A model generated the notes under the pieces. It was not told the DNA's origin. It searched no databases and saw nothing but the letters and a program-made list of their open reading frames with translations. From Welwitschia mirabilis (taxonomy: Eukaryota > Gnetophyta > Gnetopsida > Welwitschiales): a stretch of 46,429 bases of DNA. The position numbers and the translations under genes are program-made. This document shows, piece by piece, positions 21,650-32,570 of this stretch. The first letter of the stretch is position 1, and each line of letters opens with the position of its first letter. The stretch is from assembly GCA_051453625.1 (NCBI GenBank), contig JBOZIK010000001.1, forward strand, positions 231,349,384 to 231,395,812, written 5' to 3'.

Positions 21650-24600
21650 TTTCTTCTATTGCCCTAATTAAGCACTATTTTTTCTTTTTTCTTTTTTCTT
21701 TTTTACTTTTCTTTTCCTTTATTCTTTAATATTATTATGTAATATATACAATAAAACCTAGGATCAAATTTTACTTACTCTTTTATTAGAATTTATATAC
21801 TCTAAGAGAAACAACTCATATTAATATTATATATTTATTTACAATTAATTTCTATATTATTTTGATTTAGAAATACTAGTGAGGTCATAAGTTTATGTCC
21901 TACATTTCTTCCTAGGTTTTCATCATATAAAAAATATTTTGTGAATAGTTAAGGAGATGTAAACTTGTTATAAACATATATGAATAGGTTCAAGGATAAT
22001 ACCTAACCAATATAATAGAAGGTTACAAATCTAATTAATGGTATTCTAACTTGGTATTTGGCCATAATTCAGACATGAGTTGATTCTACTTTAGGATTTA
22101 AATTATAGAGACATTATTGGGCTCAACTCTATAAGCTTTTACTTCATCTTGATATACTCTTAATATAGGTGATAGCTTGTACATGAGTTGGATGCATACT
22201 TACAAAAGATCCCCACTTTTTTAAAGCATTTATAGATTGTGCAACATAATCCATTAATGCCAAAGGCTTAAGAAATTAAGTTAGAGTAATTTCATACATG
22301 GGTAGGGTAGAAGAGTGGTGATCAAATTCTCTTCCAAAGGGGTATTATAAAAAATTACTTTGCAATCCACCTTGATGATGAAATCCAAGTATGAGATGAA
22401 TGTTATTAGAATTATCTTGATTTAGTACTATTATATAAATATACTATATAAATGCATGCATACAAGTCTAATTAATATAGATATCTAATAAATTATTTAT
22501 CTAATTATAATACTTCTAATCATCATTAGGTTCATTTTTATAGAAACAACCATAAAAATAAAACAAACATATAAGAACATATGTATATTTAAGAATACAA
22601 TTATGAAAATCTAGATAAAGGAAATACTATTTTGTTTTCATATAAATTAAAAAAATATATTTTATTTTTTCCTTTCAATAATAATAAAAATATGTAAAGT
22701 GTATCGAATCACATCTTAATACTATACTTAAAGAATCTATACATACATGGAAATACATCAATCCTAGAAACATTCTTCCATGCTCATATGATAATCTCTA
22801 TAGACCGATGCAAAGAAGATAAAAAGAAGTAAATATAAATCAAGCATAACTATTAAGATATAAATATTTATCTAAGATTCATATAACTAAATTATCAGTT
22901 AATTAAAAAAGTAATAAGATAAAAGATATTTATGGTACTTAAACTATTAAGATGAAAACTCTTGTAAGCATACAATTCAAAATAAGATAATAAAAAAAGG
23001 TAATAGAGATATTTTTACAAATAAAATACTATTTATAGGTAATTTAACCTAAATGTAATGATAGAAACATATCTTATATACTAAAATTCCTTATAAAATT
23101 TTATGTAATAATTTTTCTATAATTCAAAACATTAATTATATCCCTTTTGGACTCTAAAGAGATACCATAGTGAAAAATTAACAATTAATTAATTATGAAT
23201 AAAAAATAAATTTTTGTAGCTTTTTAAAAAACTAGAAACATAGTAGGATCCTTGAAATCTAAATTAAAGTATCTTAAAATTCAAAAAATATTATGTCTAA
23301 GGTTATCATTTAAGGTTAAAAACTATCAAAATTTCTAAAATTGCAGTCCTACTATACTACACTAACATGACCATAACTTATAAACTACTTTAAGTTTTTA
23401 AATAATTTAAGATGTTTGGAAAGCTCTTTAATTTCTTACAACTTAGGATGTTCAGATTTATAGATATCTTACCAAATAGTTAAAAAATGTAAATTACATG
23501 CTTACTATTTTCTGCATTTATTCTCTCATGTATTTTAATAAATAATTTTTTAAAAAATAATTACCCATTATAAAAATCACTATATTACATTTTCATGTTC
23601 ATAACATAATCCTAAATTTATAGGAAACATTTTACTAATTTATAACTACTAATTAATAAGTTATAATATTTTTATCCTATATCTCTATCCTAAGAATTTA
23701 ATTTTTGCCATAATAGAAATATGATAAAGTTTTTACAATTTGTTAAGCAATAATTTAAATTAGTAAAATAATAGATATAATAACTAATTACTTACATAAG
23801 ATTGCAACTAAGTTACTAATTCAAATTATTATAGAAAGAAAAATCAAATCAATTAAAAAAAAACCATTTCTTATGAGCCTTAGGATTTTCATGAAAGAGT
23901 ACTAGCCTAAAAAGATTGTTTTAGGATTAGAATTTTCCCCTAATAAGATGGAACTAATGTGTAATAGATAAAAATATAATGTTAAAATAAACATGAACAC
24001 CCAAATTTCCTTTTTTTATAGTAAACGTCCTAATCACTTAGCCATATCCATTAGTAACCTCCATTACTAAGCACAAAACACCACTCATATTTTTTTTGGC
24101 CTTGTTGTAAGAGCCAATGGAAGGGAATAATATTTTATAGTATAATTAATAACCATAAATAATTCCCTAATGCAATATCACATAATTACAATAAAATCTT
24201 AAAAAGATATCATATGGATAATAAGAGTAAATAGCTTAATTAGGAATATTAGTAAGTCTTTGATAGTTGAAGATTAATGATGATCTAAGCTTAATAATTT
24301 ATTACCTCTAAGCTTCGTAAGTAAGAGAATGAAATAAAAAGAGAATGAAGAAAGAAATGGACTTGTATAAAAAGAATGAAAAAAATCTCTTTTTACAAGA
24401 GAAGAAAGGATCTATTTACATAGAAAACCAAAGGCATATAACTCAAGGTCACAAGATCATGTGATTTAGCATTGATAAGTGGGATGAGTAATAATTAATA
24501 TTAGAGTACAAAAAGAGATCATATTTATGACTCATGAACCTAATTAGGATGACTAATATTTTTGTTTTAATTAGTAAGATTAATTACATGTATCATTTCC

Positions 24601-24950
24601 TTAGGCTAACTCATTTTTAATCCTTTACAGGCTCATAAGTAAGTTTAAATCATCTAAGACATGCATAAAAATAATAAATGCATAAATCTAAAAATTGTCA
24701 TGTGGCATAATAAAACAAACTCTTTAATTCCAATGAATAAAATAATAAGTATGCTATGAACCAAGTACGCTTCCCCATCTCAAGAACATAAAAGTCATAG
24801 TAGAGTAAGATTACTCATTTATCATTCTTAGTTCTAAGTAAGAGTACATGTACTTGTTTAAATGCTCATTTATTTCAAAAAACATAAAATCTATCAATCA
24901 CATAACATAAAAAAGAAAATATTTATTCATAATATCATACACTGGTCACA
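21650..24950 (-). repeat. Long direct repeat copy B, probable 3' LTR of the chromovirus
   Basis: Second copy of 17879-21210, adjacent to the 3' side of the minus-strand chromovirus pol, where the 3' LTR is expected. A pyrimidine tract of TTTTTTC units lies at 21670-21725 near its left edge. The right edge may be the CA in CACTGGTCA near 24961. The copies differ at many sites, so they are old. Confidence 0.68.
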
Positions 24951-25415
24951 TTTACGAAGAATTTAAATGAGTGAATAAGATGCAAAATGTATTATTATGT
25001 CCTTCTAAAATTTTTAATTTATTAATTGTATCATGTAATTTAAATTTCTTACATAATGGGATCATCTAATTTTAAATGTTTGTATAGCTTTTCTTATTGA
25101 AACCTTCTAACATAATTTTTATCATTTTCATGGTAAATTATGAATAGTACAAGTCAAGGTTAATTTGAAATAACATCTTATTTTAATAAGACCTTTAATA
25201 ATAATAATTAATAATTTAATTAAAAGCTCAATATAATTAATATTTAAGTAAATAATATTTATAAAATATGGGATATGACTTCCTTCCCCATTTAGACTAA
25301 TTCACTTTTAAAAATTAAGATACATAAAGAACTTAAGAATACCTAACTACGTATTATGAGATTAAAAATATTTGGTTATTGATTTTTAATTTTTTCCTCT
25401 AGCTCTTAAGTAGAT
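24951..25415 (-). other. Chromovirus 3' untranslated part
   Basis: Lies between the chromodomain remnant and the LTR; AT-rich, no readable frame. On the minus strand a SKWGRKSYP-like piece near 25290 may be the last residues of pol. No clear polypurine tract. Confidence 0.45.
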
Positions 25416-25900
25416 TTATCAATACTATGATTATCCACTTTATCTTAACTTGATGGATCTCCCTGTTTTATAAATTAATAGTTCATTCATCCAATACTAC
25501 TTTCAGCTTCTCTATAATTGAAAATTTTGGTTTCACCTAAATATGATACTAATTTAACACATCATAAGGATCTACAATATACTTTTTAATTATATATACA
25601 TTAAAAACATGATGCATGTATAATAAACAAGAAGGTAGAGCAAGCTTATATGTAATAGATCCAACTATTTCTAATATTTTAAATGGTCTAATAAATTAAG
25701 GAGCTAATTTCAATCTATAAACTTCTCTCATTACTAATTTCATTACTGATATTTTAAAAAATACATGATCTCCTTTTTTGAATACAAAATCTCTTCTTTA
25801 ATAGTTTTCATACATCTTTTATCTTTTGGCTACTTATTTAAGTATGTTCTTAATTATCCTCATTTTATCTTCCATTTATATTTCAAGTTCTATCATTAGT
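25416..25900 (-). pseudogene. Integrase C-terminal domain and chromodomain-like tail (chromovirus)
   Basis: The minus-strand frame reads KILEIVGSITYKLALPSC, YMHHVFNVYIIKKYIVDP and EKLKVVLDE, then REIHQVKIKW. This is the GPY/F-type C-terminal domain followed by the start of a chromodomain, the part that defines chromoviruses and is thought to direct insertion to heterochromatin. About 80 codons keep one frame with TGA and TAA stops. The end of the chromodomain (the W-E-P/R block) is not readable. Confidence 0.72.
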
Positions 25901-26610
25901 ACTTCTTTAGGTTCTATTTATAAAGTAAGTGATCTATAATTTATATCATATAGGGATTTAAATAAAGCCATTTAAATTAAAGTTTGATAACTATTATTAC
26001 ATGTAAATTCTACCAATAGTAGGTACTCTTCTTAACTCTTGGGATTATCTAGAATACATGCTATAAGAAGATCTTTTAAAATATAATTAAGTTCTTTTTC
26101 TTAACCACCTATTTGAGGATGAAATGTAGTTGTCATATTTAACTTAATTCTTAAACCAATTTGTGATTCTTGCAAAAACATAGAAGTAAATTTTGTATCT
26201 CTATTAAAGATAATTACTAAAGTTACACCATGCAAATAAACAATATTTTAAATACATACTTTCTCTATATACTTGGCATCATAAGTAAATTTTACTAGAA
26301 TGAAGTGTGCGGACTTAGTTACCCTATCAATTATTACTATAATAGATTTATTACCTCTTTGAGTTTTTGAAAGCCTACAAAAAGTGTATGTAAATCACAT
26401 CCCATTTAAATTATAGAATATCACGAGGATAAAGTAATCCTATTAGATTTTTATGTTTTACTTTAACTTAGTAATAATTAAGACACCTTAACACAAATTC
26501 TTCTATATTCTTTTCATCCCTAGCCACCAAAATTTTTGTTTCATGTTTGGATACATTTTAGTCCTCTAAGATAACCTGCTATAGATAAATTATAAAATTT
26601 AAACATTAGC
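25901..26610 (-). pseudogene. Chromovirus integrase core (decayed)
   Basis: From right to left: zinc-region end with TKMYPNMKQKFWWLGMKRI (near 26570-26510), CRLSKTQRGNKSIIVIIDRV, TKSAHFILVKFTYDAKYIEK, VYLHGVTLVIIFNRDTKFTS, RIKLNMTTTFHPQ. The first catalytic Asp (IIDR) is kept. The second, normally S-D-R, is F-N-R (AAT at 26203-26205), a G-to-A type loss. The Gln after GG in the GQxE block is TAA. This pattern is of the Tekay/Del/Reina chromovirus type, not Athila. Confidence 0.85.
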
Positions 26611-26829
26611 TTATGTCTAATTCCATCTACATTAGGAACTAAAAATATTCCCTTAAATCTAATAATACCTTCTAAATCAATACTAAAATTCTCTGAATAT
26701 TGATTTTTATAACTGGTCCTTTAATTTTTATAACTAGTCCTTTAATTTTTGATAATTCTCATCATTTTTTTATCCCTCTAACATAATGGTAGGAATCTGT
26801 TTTTAAATTTTTATGATTACTTTAAGATA
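26611..26829 (-). pseudogene. RNase H-integrase linker with 21-bp tandem duplication (chromovirus)
   Basis: Poorly conserved linker. TTTTTATAACTGGTCCTTTAA (26704-26724) is repeated with one change at 26725-26745, a local tandem duplication. Confidence 0.5.
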
Positions 26830-27240
26830 ATCTCATCTAATAAGAGCATCTGCAACCTTATTTCCATTACCTTCATGGTATAAAATCTCTAGATTGAAAT
26901 CACATAAAAATTTTATTCATATTCTTTACCTAAGGTATAAGTTTGGTTGAGTGAAAATGTATTTTAAACTCTTATGATCTGTTCAAACTTGAATATTTAC
27001 ATCATAAAGATAATGCTTTTATAATTTTAAAGTAAAAATTACTAAAGTTGATTTAAGATCATGAATAGGATAATTTCTCTCATGAGTTTTATGTTTTTTT
27101 GATCTATAAGCTATTACTTTTTTATCTTATTTAAGCACTACTCCAAGTCCTTCTCTAAATGCATTAGTATAAACTGAAAAGATCTTTGAATCATCTAGTA
27201 TTACTAAGACTAAAGAACTAGTTAAGAATTTTTTAAGACA
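26830..27240 (-). pseudogene. Chromovirus RNase H (decayed)
   Basis: Minus-strand reading: SKIFSVYTNAFREGLGVVLK, stop for Gln, KKVIAYRSKKHKTHERNYPI, HDLKSTLVIFTLKL, KHYLYDVNIQV, TDHKSLKYIFTQPNL, FLCDFNLEILYHEGNGNKVA, DAL. The order matches gypsy RNase H well. The first active-site Asp (YTDAS) is Asn here (YTNAF); the TDHKSL Asp is kept. Confidence 0.86.
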
Positions 27241-28130
27241 ATCAAATAATTGCTGATATTTTTTTCCATTAGAAATCTTTATTTTTCTTTAAAAGACTTG
27301 TTGATGAAGAAGTTATCTTAGATAAGTTGAAGATGAATTGATAATAGTACCCAACAAGAGTAAGAAATCTTCTAACCTTAGTAATATTTATAGGTATTAG
27401 CCAGTTTATGATTGCTATAACTTTATCATTATCCATTAATATACCTTTCTTGGATATTACATGATCTCAAAATTAAATGGATTCCTTTGAAAAAGAGCAT
27501 TTTTTCATGTTGACATATAATTGGTGATTCCATAAAGTTTGTAATACTTTCTCAAGTATTTCTTATGTTCTTTATAAGTCTTGGAATAAATGAGGATATC
27601 ATCAATAAATACTATTACAAAGGAATTAAAATGTAATTAAAAGATGTATTTCATAAGACTCATAAATACTATAGGGGCATTAGTTAAACCAAAAGGCATA
27701 ACAGTGAACTAATAATTCCCATAATAGGTTTTAAATGTTGTTTTATAAATATCTTCTTCTTTAATTAAAACTTGATGATATTCAAATTTTAGATCAACTT
27801 TTGAGAATACCTTAGCTTCCTTAAGTTGATAAAAAAGGTCATCTATTCTTGGTAGTAAATACTGATTCTTGATGGTGATGTTATTTAGTTGTCCATAATG
27901 AATGCATAATCTTAGTGTTCCATCTTTCTTCTTTATAAATAATACAAATACTTCTCATGATGATACACTAGGATGAATGAAAGCTTTTTATAAGAGTTAT
28001 TTAAGTTGAGTCTTTAATTCTTTTATTTTTATAGGAGATGTTTTATATAATGCCTTAAAACTTAGTTGGATTCTTAAGATGAATTTAATGAAAAGCTCAA
28101 CTTCCCAAAGTGATGGTGATCTAGGTAATT
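27241..28130 (-). pseudogene. Chromovirus reverse transcriptase (best preserved RT in window)
   Basis: From right to left: [48 protein letters not shown]-type block, [40 protein letters not shown] (catalytic Asp kept), [30 protein letters not shown], and VFIDDILIYSKTYKEH with the FIDD box intact at 27595-27609. Stops are few (TAA and TAG where Gln or Trp is expected). The frame ends near 28130; gag and protease of this element are not present upstream. Confidence 0.88.
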
Positions 28131-28642
28131 TTATTTTTTGGTAAAGAATTAGATTTTCATTACCATGTAAAAGTTAAAGGTACAAATTCATAGGAAAAAG
28201 AAGAGGGCCCAAAGGAGGAGATTTTCCTTCCCCTTTGGCCTAGTCCATAAATAGCACAAGACCTAGCTAAGAAACTAGTCCACCTGGCAAAGATTGACTA
28301 AGGAATGATAGAGAAAAATATATCTTCATTTTATGACTCTTAATTTCTAATCTAAAATAGGTCTCTAACTACATATTCAGCCCTCCATCTATAGGAACCT
28401 GATTCATCAGTTTTTCTTGCAGGTAGACCACACACCACGCAATAGCCTCAAGCCTTATAAGCTGAGTCTAGATTAAGAGTTAAGAGATTTTAAATTTTAG
28501 GTTGAGAAAAATGGAGGAAGCTAGAGCTCTAACATGAAAAGACATAGCATAACATTATCTCTTCCTTGGTTTACAGCACGACATCATCTACCTCATTACC
28601 TAATGTTAGAAGTCTAGTGCTAGAAATTACTTTGTCCTAGTA
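28131..28642. other. Unassigned, less AT-rich segment truncating the chromovirus
   Basis: About 500 bp with visibly more G+C than the surroundings. No frame resembles gypsy gag or protease. It ends at an assembly gap. It could be diverged protease/gag, or unrelated sequence joined by deletion. Confidence 0.35.
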
Positions 28643-28742
28643 NNNNNNNNNNNNNNNNNNNNNNNNNNNNNNNNNNNNNNNNNNNNNNNNNNNNNNNNNN
28701 NNNNNNNNNNNNNNNNNNNNNNNNNNNNNNNNNNNNNNNNNN
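28643..28742. other. Assembly gap, 100 N
   Basis: Lies between the less AT-rich segment and the isolated Athila-like LTR, so the junction of the two elements is not visible. Confidence 0.99.
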
Positions 28743-29645
28743 CACTAAGAATAAAAAGGGATTTTCATTAAAATTGATATCAAAATGTATTACATAGTTT
28801 AGAAACTCTATTAATTAAATCTTACAAAATGTGGGTTATAACAGTTTCTTCTTCAACTCCTATAGTTATGCTTCTAGGACTTGAATGTAAAACTATAAAT
28901 ACCCTCGTTTTCCTTCACTTTAATTTTCATCTTTTACACCAAACATTCTTATGATGAAATATTAAAGGATAAGAGCTTCATCCATTAGCTGTAAATAGAA
29001 GATTACCTTAGTGTTGAGTTAACTATTCTCCATTGTGGTGTTGCTACTTTGTTGTAAGTGGATGTTAAATTAATAATTAATTTAAAAAATATTTTCACTT
29101 CTATTATGTAAATGTCACTTATGGTTTAAGTTTATTATAGTTTAATGACAAATTCATAGTTTATTTAGATCATAAGGATAACCTTGATTAAGGTTTACTT
29201 TATTAGTTTACATTTTGTATTGCATTCTATTTCATTCTGTTTTCATATTTTAATTATTCATATTTTTTTTGGCATATCTTATAGTTTAGGTTAGTTAGAA
29301 ATAAGTGATAAATGCTTTCTAATTAATCTAAGTTAGAAGGACTAATTCATGTGATAGGAGGATTGGAATCCAAATAGATTCATTATACTTGCATTTTATT
29401 AATTGCATTTTTCCATCATTCATCTTTCATTAAAGTTGTATTGTTGTTTACTTTTATTTACTAAAATAGAAAAGACTAAAATACTTTGTAAAATCAATTC
29501 TCTAACTTTTAGCCTAGTGCCTTGAATGGATTACGCTATTTAAGTTTACTTCCTTCTATACTAGTATGTGTTTTTTAAAAGTATTATGATTTACATTTTT
29601 TACTTAAGGAATTAAAGATTACATAAGTTCACATCGCAATAATAC
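28743..29645 (+). repeat. Isolated Athila-like LTR remnant
   Basis: Colinear with the second half of the element 1 LTR: TATAAATA box (28894-28901) then CCCTCGTTTTCC, GATGAAATATTAAAGGATAAGAG (near 28950), TTTGTTGTAAG, TAGATCATAAGGATAACCTTGATTAAGG (29168), GCATT-CATTTTATT, GTAAAATCAATTCTCTAAC (29491) and an end near TTCACATCGCAATAAT (29640). The LTR start and palindrome part are lost to the gap or truncated. No Athila internal sequence is next to it, so it may be a solo LTR. Confidence 0.68.
28894..28901 (+). promoter_or_regulatory. TATA box of isolated Athila-like LTR
   Basis: TATAAATA at the place homologous to the element 2 LTR boxes. Confidence 0.45.
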
Positions 29646-29699
29646 CTACCTTGAAGTTCTATACATTTTTTTTCTTCACTGTGTAATTAGATTTTTCTT

Positions 29700-30840
29700 T
29701 TCATTTGTAACTTTTCTTTTGGATATGTATAATAACCATGTAAAATAGATGAGGTTTTTTTCATTAGATGTTTCTATTTTGGTTGAATTCTCATCATCAT
29801 CTCATTCTATGAAGAAAGATCTCATTTTCTTGAATTTTCTCTTATGCACTTTTTCCTATAATCTGTTGGAGCTAGGACATTTTGAGGCTATGTGTTCTTT
29901 TCCTTCGCAAACCCAACATTATAACTTGAAAATATTAGACTTACCTCTATCTTAAAATCTAGATGATTTTCAATAGTGATTCTTTTTGTTATTCTTTTAT
30001 GAAAGAAATCTTTTAACTTACCTTGTGATGAGAGAAAGTTATTCATTCACATCATCTTTAGAGTCATCTCTATTTGATTCTTCTTTTGTTTTTTCTTAGA
30101 AACTTACCTTGTTTTTTGACTAGATCTAAGAGCAATAGGCTTCTCTTTTTAAGCACCATCTTGAATAAAGTTCATCTCATAAGTTGTTAGAGCACTTTGT
30201 AATTCTTTAACCTTAATTGATTTAAAGTCTTTTAACTCTTTCATGGCTATTGCCTTAAGCTTGTAATCTATAGTTAAAGGTCTAATAACCTTTGGTATTA
30301 CATTATTATTAGGAATATTTTCACAATGCCACATATAGCATTTACTATAATAAAGACTCTTGTGAAGTATTCATGTACTCTTTTTCCATTGTTCATCATT
30401 ATATTTTCAAACTAATTTATCTAAATAAGATGTTTTGATTACTTGGCAATGGAGGTTATTTCATCTGTCTTCACTAGAACATTTCATATTTCTTATGCAT
30501 TTTTACATCTAGCTATTTTATTAAATTCCTCCATTATAAGAGTAAGAAGAAAAAATTATTTACTTTTGAGTCATACATAAAAGTTACCTTTTATTTATCT
30601 TCTTAGTTTCTTTTAGATTTGATTCATGTGATGAAATTTCTTTTAACATCTATTGTAGTTTTTACAGGTTTCTAGTATCCATTCTTATTGCCTTATTAAA
30701 TCTAAAACTTATAGAATTATAAGTACACTTACATTCTCATCTTCCAATAGGCATAATTAATTTCATTGAAGAGTGGAGGTCTGATGAGTGGCAATCCTTC
30801 CATATTTCACTCAAAGATGTTACTTCTTTTTGTAAGTATC
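29700..30840 (-). pseudogene. Ty1/copia gag, UBN2-type, with intact CCHC zinc knuckle
   Basis: Gag would package element RNA. On the minus strand, PLIRPPLFNEINYAYWKMRM near 30795-30735 is the copia gag N-terminus. FNKIARCKNA and NVLVKTDEITSIAK (about 30530-30440) and NNGKRVHEYFTRVF follow. The open part 30149-30334 reads VIPKVIRPLTIDYKLKAIAM, KELKDFKSIKVKELQSALTT, YEMNF. A CCHC knuckle CWVCEGKEHIASKC (C-x2-C-x4-H-x4-C, all ligands present) lies near 29915-29870. Stops break the frame. No protease, integrase or RT follows; the element is cut at about 29650 against the Athila-like LTR. Confidence 0.82.
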
Positions 30841-30842
30841 CA

Positions 30843-30853
30843 CTCTAATACCA
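30843..30853 (-). other. Primer-binding site of copia element (initiator tRNA-Met type)
   Basis: Minus-strand TGGTATTAGAG, one change from the common copia PBS TGGTATCAGAG (C to T). It sits just outside the LTR edge at 30855 and upstream of gag, as expected. Confidence 0.8.
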
Positions 30854-30931
30854 CTTAAGAATCATTGAACTTAGAGGGAAGAGGTGAATGAGGTCCATCA
30901 AAAATAAATTTAACTAAAAACAAATTAAAAA

Positions 30932-30966
30932 NNNNNNNNNNNNNNNNNNNNNNNNNNNNNNNNNNN
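30932..30966. other. Assembly gap, 35 N
   Basis: Small gap inside the LTR. The right flank contains a duplicated CTTGGTATGTTCAC (30986-31014), a likely cause of the assembly difficulty. Confidence 0.99.
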
Positions 30967-31682
30967 TAACATGGTTCTCTAAACTTGGTATGTTCACCTA
31001 ACCTTGGTATGTTCACACATAGAGGGTAGATTCCTATGATATCTTTGGATATTTGTAATCTACAAAATAATGGTTTTAGAGCATTATCAACCTTACATAC
31101 AACTGAGATGCTTCTATCAAGTTAGCACTTTTTTTCTCTTAAAGATATTTAATAAATCAAAAACAAAAATGTGCTCAAAAGTACTTACAAAAGCACATTC
31201 ATATAAAGGTTACCTTACAATATACAAACCTTAGTAAGGAATCTTATAGTCAAAATAAAAAATAGATTATGATGAGTGCATTCAAAAATTTGATAGTCTA
31301 TAATTTCAAGCAACGAAATAACAAGCCTAAAAAGATCTCTCTTTAATAAGGTTCTTGAGTTCTTCCTTGTTGTTTTCATCCACAAGTATTAAAGATCAGA
31401 GTGATGCAACTTTATAAAGAGCTAATGACTGAATGATGTATTAACCAGATAGCCCTTTACAAAAGATAATTAAAAGCTTCATTTATTATACTAATCACTC
31501 ATGAATCTTCTTTTCTCTCTTTATGCCCTTTATACTTTCGAAGTCTTCCTTATTGTTTTCCTAGAGAGTTAACTATTTAAAAATATGTAATCGCTATATA
31601 CTAGATAAAAATGTCTAAGATTTAGAAATTCAATGGCTATTTTATTTTTCATAAGATTTTGAAATAAATTCTTTGAGATAGT

Positions 31683-32078
31683 AGATGTCTCTTATTAGGC
31701 AGATGTTTTTAACATGGGAGACATCTCTAGTTAAACTACCTAGATCTTGATAAAACTTAAACTATAATTTCTATGATTCTTAATGATCATGAATCTAAGA
31801 TGTAAAGCTTGACTAATTCCTTAAGATGTAGATAATTTCTCAAAATAAAACTTATCTTTATTACCTCTTCTAGTTTAATATAGACATCTTCAACTATATA
31901 GATGTCTTTTAAAAGTCAAAGCCTTATAGTTGTTTTTAATGTAATAGATGTCTTTTACCTATCTTAGGTCCTTACTTTAGTATAAATATCTTCATCAATG
32001 TAGATGTCTTCTTATATAACCTAATATAGTTTAGCATAGATGTCATTTATATAGTAGACATCTTTTCTATAGATGTAT
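31683..32078. repeat. Cluster of AGATGTCT / AGACATCT motifs
   Basis: Exact copies at 31683, 31719 (inverted), 31882 (inverted), 31900, 31946, 32002 and 32056 (inverted), plus near-copies at about 32038 and 32071. The octamer and its reverse complement alternate, so parts can pair as hairpins (for example 31882-31907). Located in the copia LTR. Confidence 0.85.
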
Positions 32079-32313
32079 TCACATATGCAAACACCTTCTA
32101 TTAATTTTGTTTTGACATTCATGAACTTTAAGCTAAAACTTCTATTTAAGATTAATGTTTTTTTCAATTTGGTGTTCTCTAATTTGACCTTTCCATATAA
32201 TAGATACATTACTTTTGACAAATGAAATCATCAAAACTAGAATTTTACTATCACATGTAATGCATGTAAGGGGGCTTACAAACTTTTCAAAATAATTAAG
32301 AATTCTAGCCTAA

Positions 32314-32325
32314 GCTATGATATCA
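32314..32325 (-). other. Second copia primer-binding site and LTR junction
   Basis: Minus-strand TGATATCATAGC, two changes from TGGTATCAGAGC. It is followed after AA by TGTAAG at 32328, the usual spacing of PBS and LTR edge. It implies that another minus-strand copia element had its 5' LTR starting at 32328, and that the LTR at 30855-32280 landed about 30 bp inside it. Confidence 0.55.
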
Positions 32326-32348
32326 AATGTAAGAAATGTAAAGTAAGA

Positions 32349-32570
32349 ATGAGTATGCCGGTGGTTGGGGTGGGGAGAGATGGTGGGTGGGGGGTTGGGG
32401 GTGGGGACCGAGGAGGAGGGGGGAGGGGATGGNNNNNNNNNNNNNNNNNNNNNNNNNNNNNNNNNNNNNNNNNNNNNNNNNNNNNNNNNNNNNNNNNNNN
32501 NNNNNNNNNNNNNNNNNNNNNNNNNNNNNNNNGGCGGGGGGCGGGGAGGGGAAAGGGGCAAAAGGAATAA
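32349..32570 (+). repeat. G-rich low-complexity island around a gap
   Basis: Runs such as GGTTGGGGTGGGG, GGTGGGTGGGGGGTTGGGGGTGGGG and GGCGGGGGGCGGGGAGGGG on both sides of a 100-N gap (32433-32532), in a very AT-rich context. It has many G-quadruplex-capable runs. Glycine/proline-rich open frames on both strands are a by-product. Confidence 0.9.
32433..32532. other. Assembly gap, 100 N
   Basis: Placeholder gap inside the G-rich island. Confidence 0.99.

Larger units (their letters stand above)
30855..32280 (-). repeat. 5' LTR of copia element
   Basis: Left edge TTAAGAATC…TTAGAGGGAAGAGGTGAATGAGG next to the PBS corresponds to the left edge of the Sirevirus-like LTR at 40894 (TGTAGGATC…TTAGAGGGAAGTGGG). 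Right edge CATGTAAGGGGGCTTACA (32263-32280) gives a minus-strand LTR start TGTAAGCCCCC. Length about 1.43 kb, including a 35-N gap. The interior holds a cluster of AGATGTCT/AGACATCT motifs. The orientation follows from the PBS. Confidence 0.72.

Noticed and set aside
30149-30334. Independent small host gene
   Set aside because: The 61 residues match the copia gag UBN2 region, and gag sequence continues on both sides with stops.
31683-32078. CRISPR array
   Set aside because: Octamers alternate in orientation and spacing is irregular (tens to over 150 bp); the location is a plant LTR.
32349-32570. CpG island or promoter of a host gene
   Set aside because: It is rich in G, not in CG, strand-asymmetric and low complexity, with no gene next to it.
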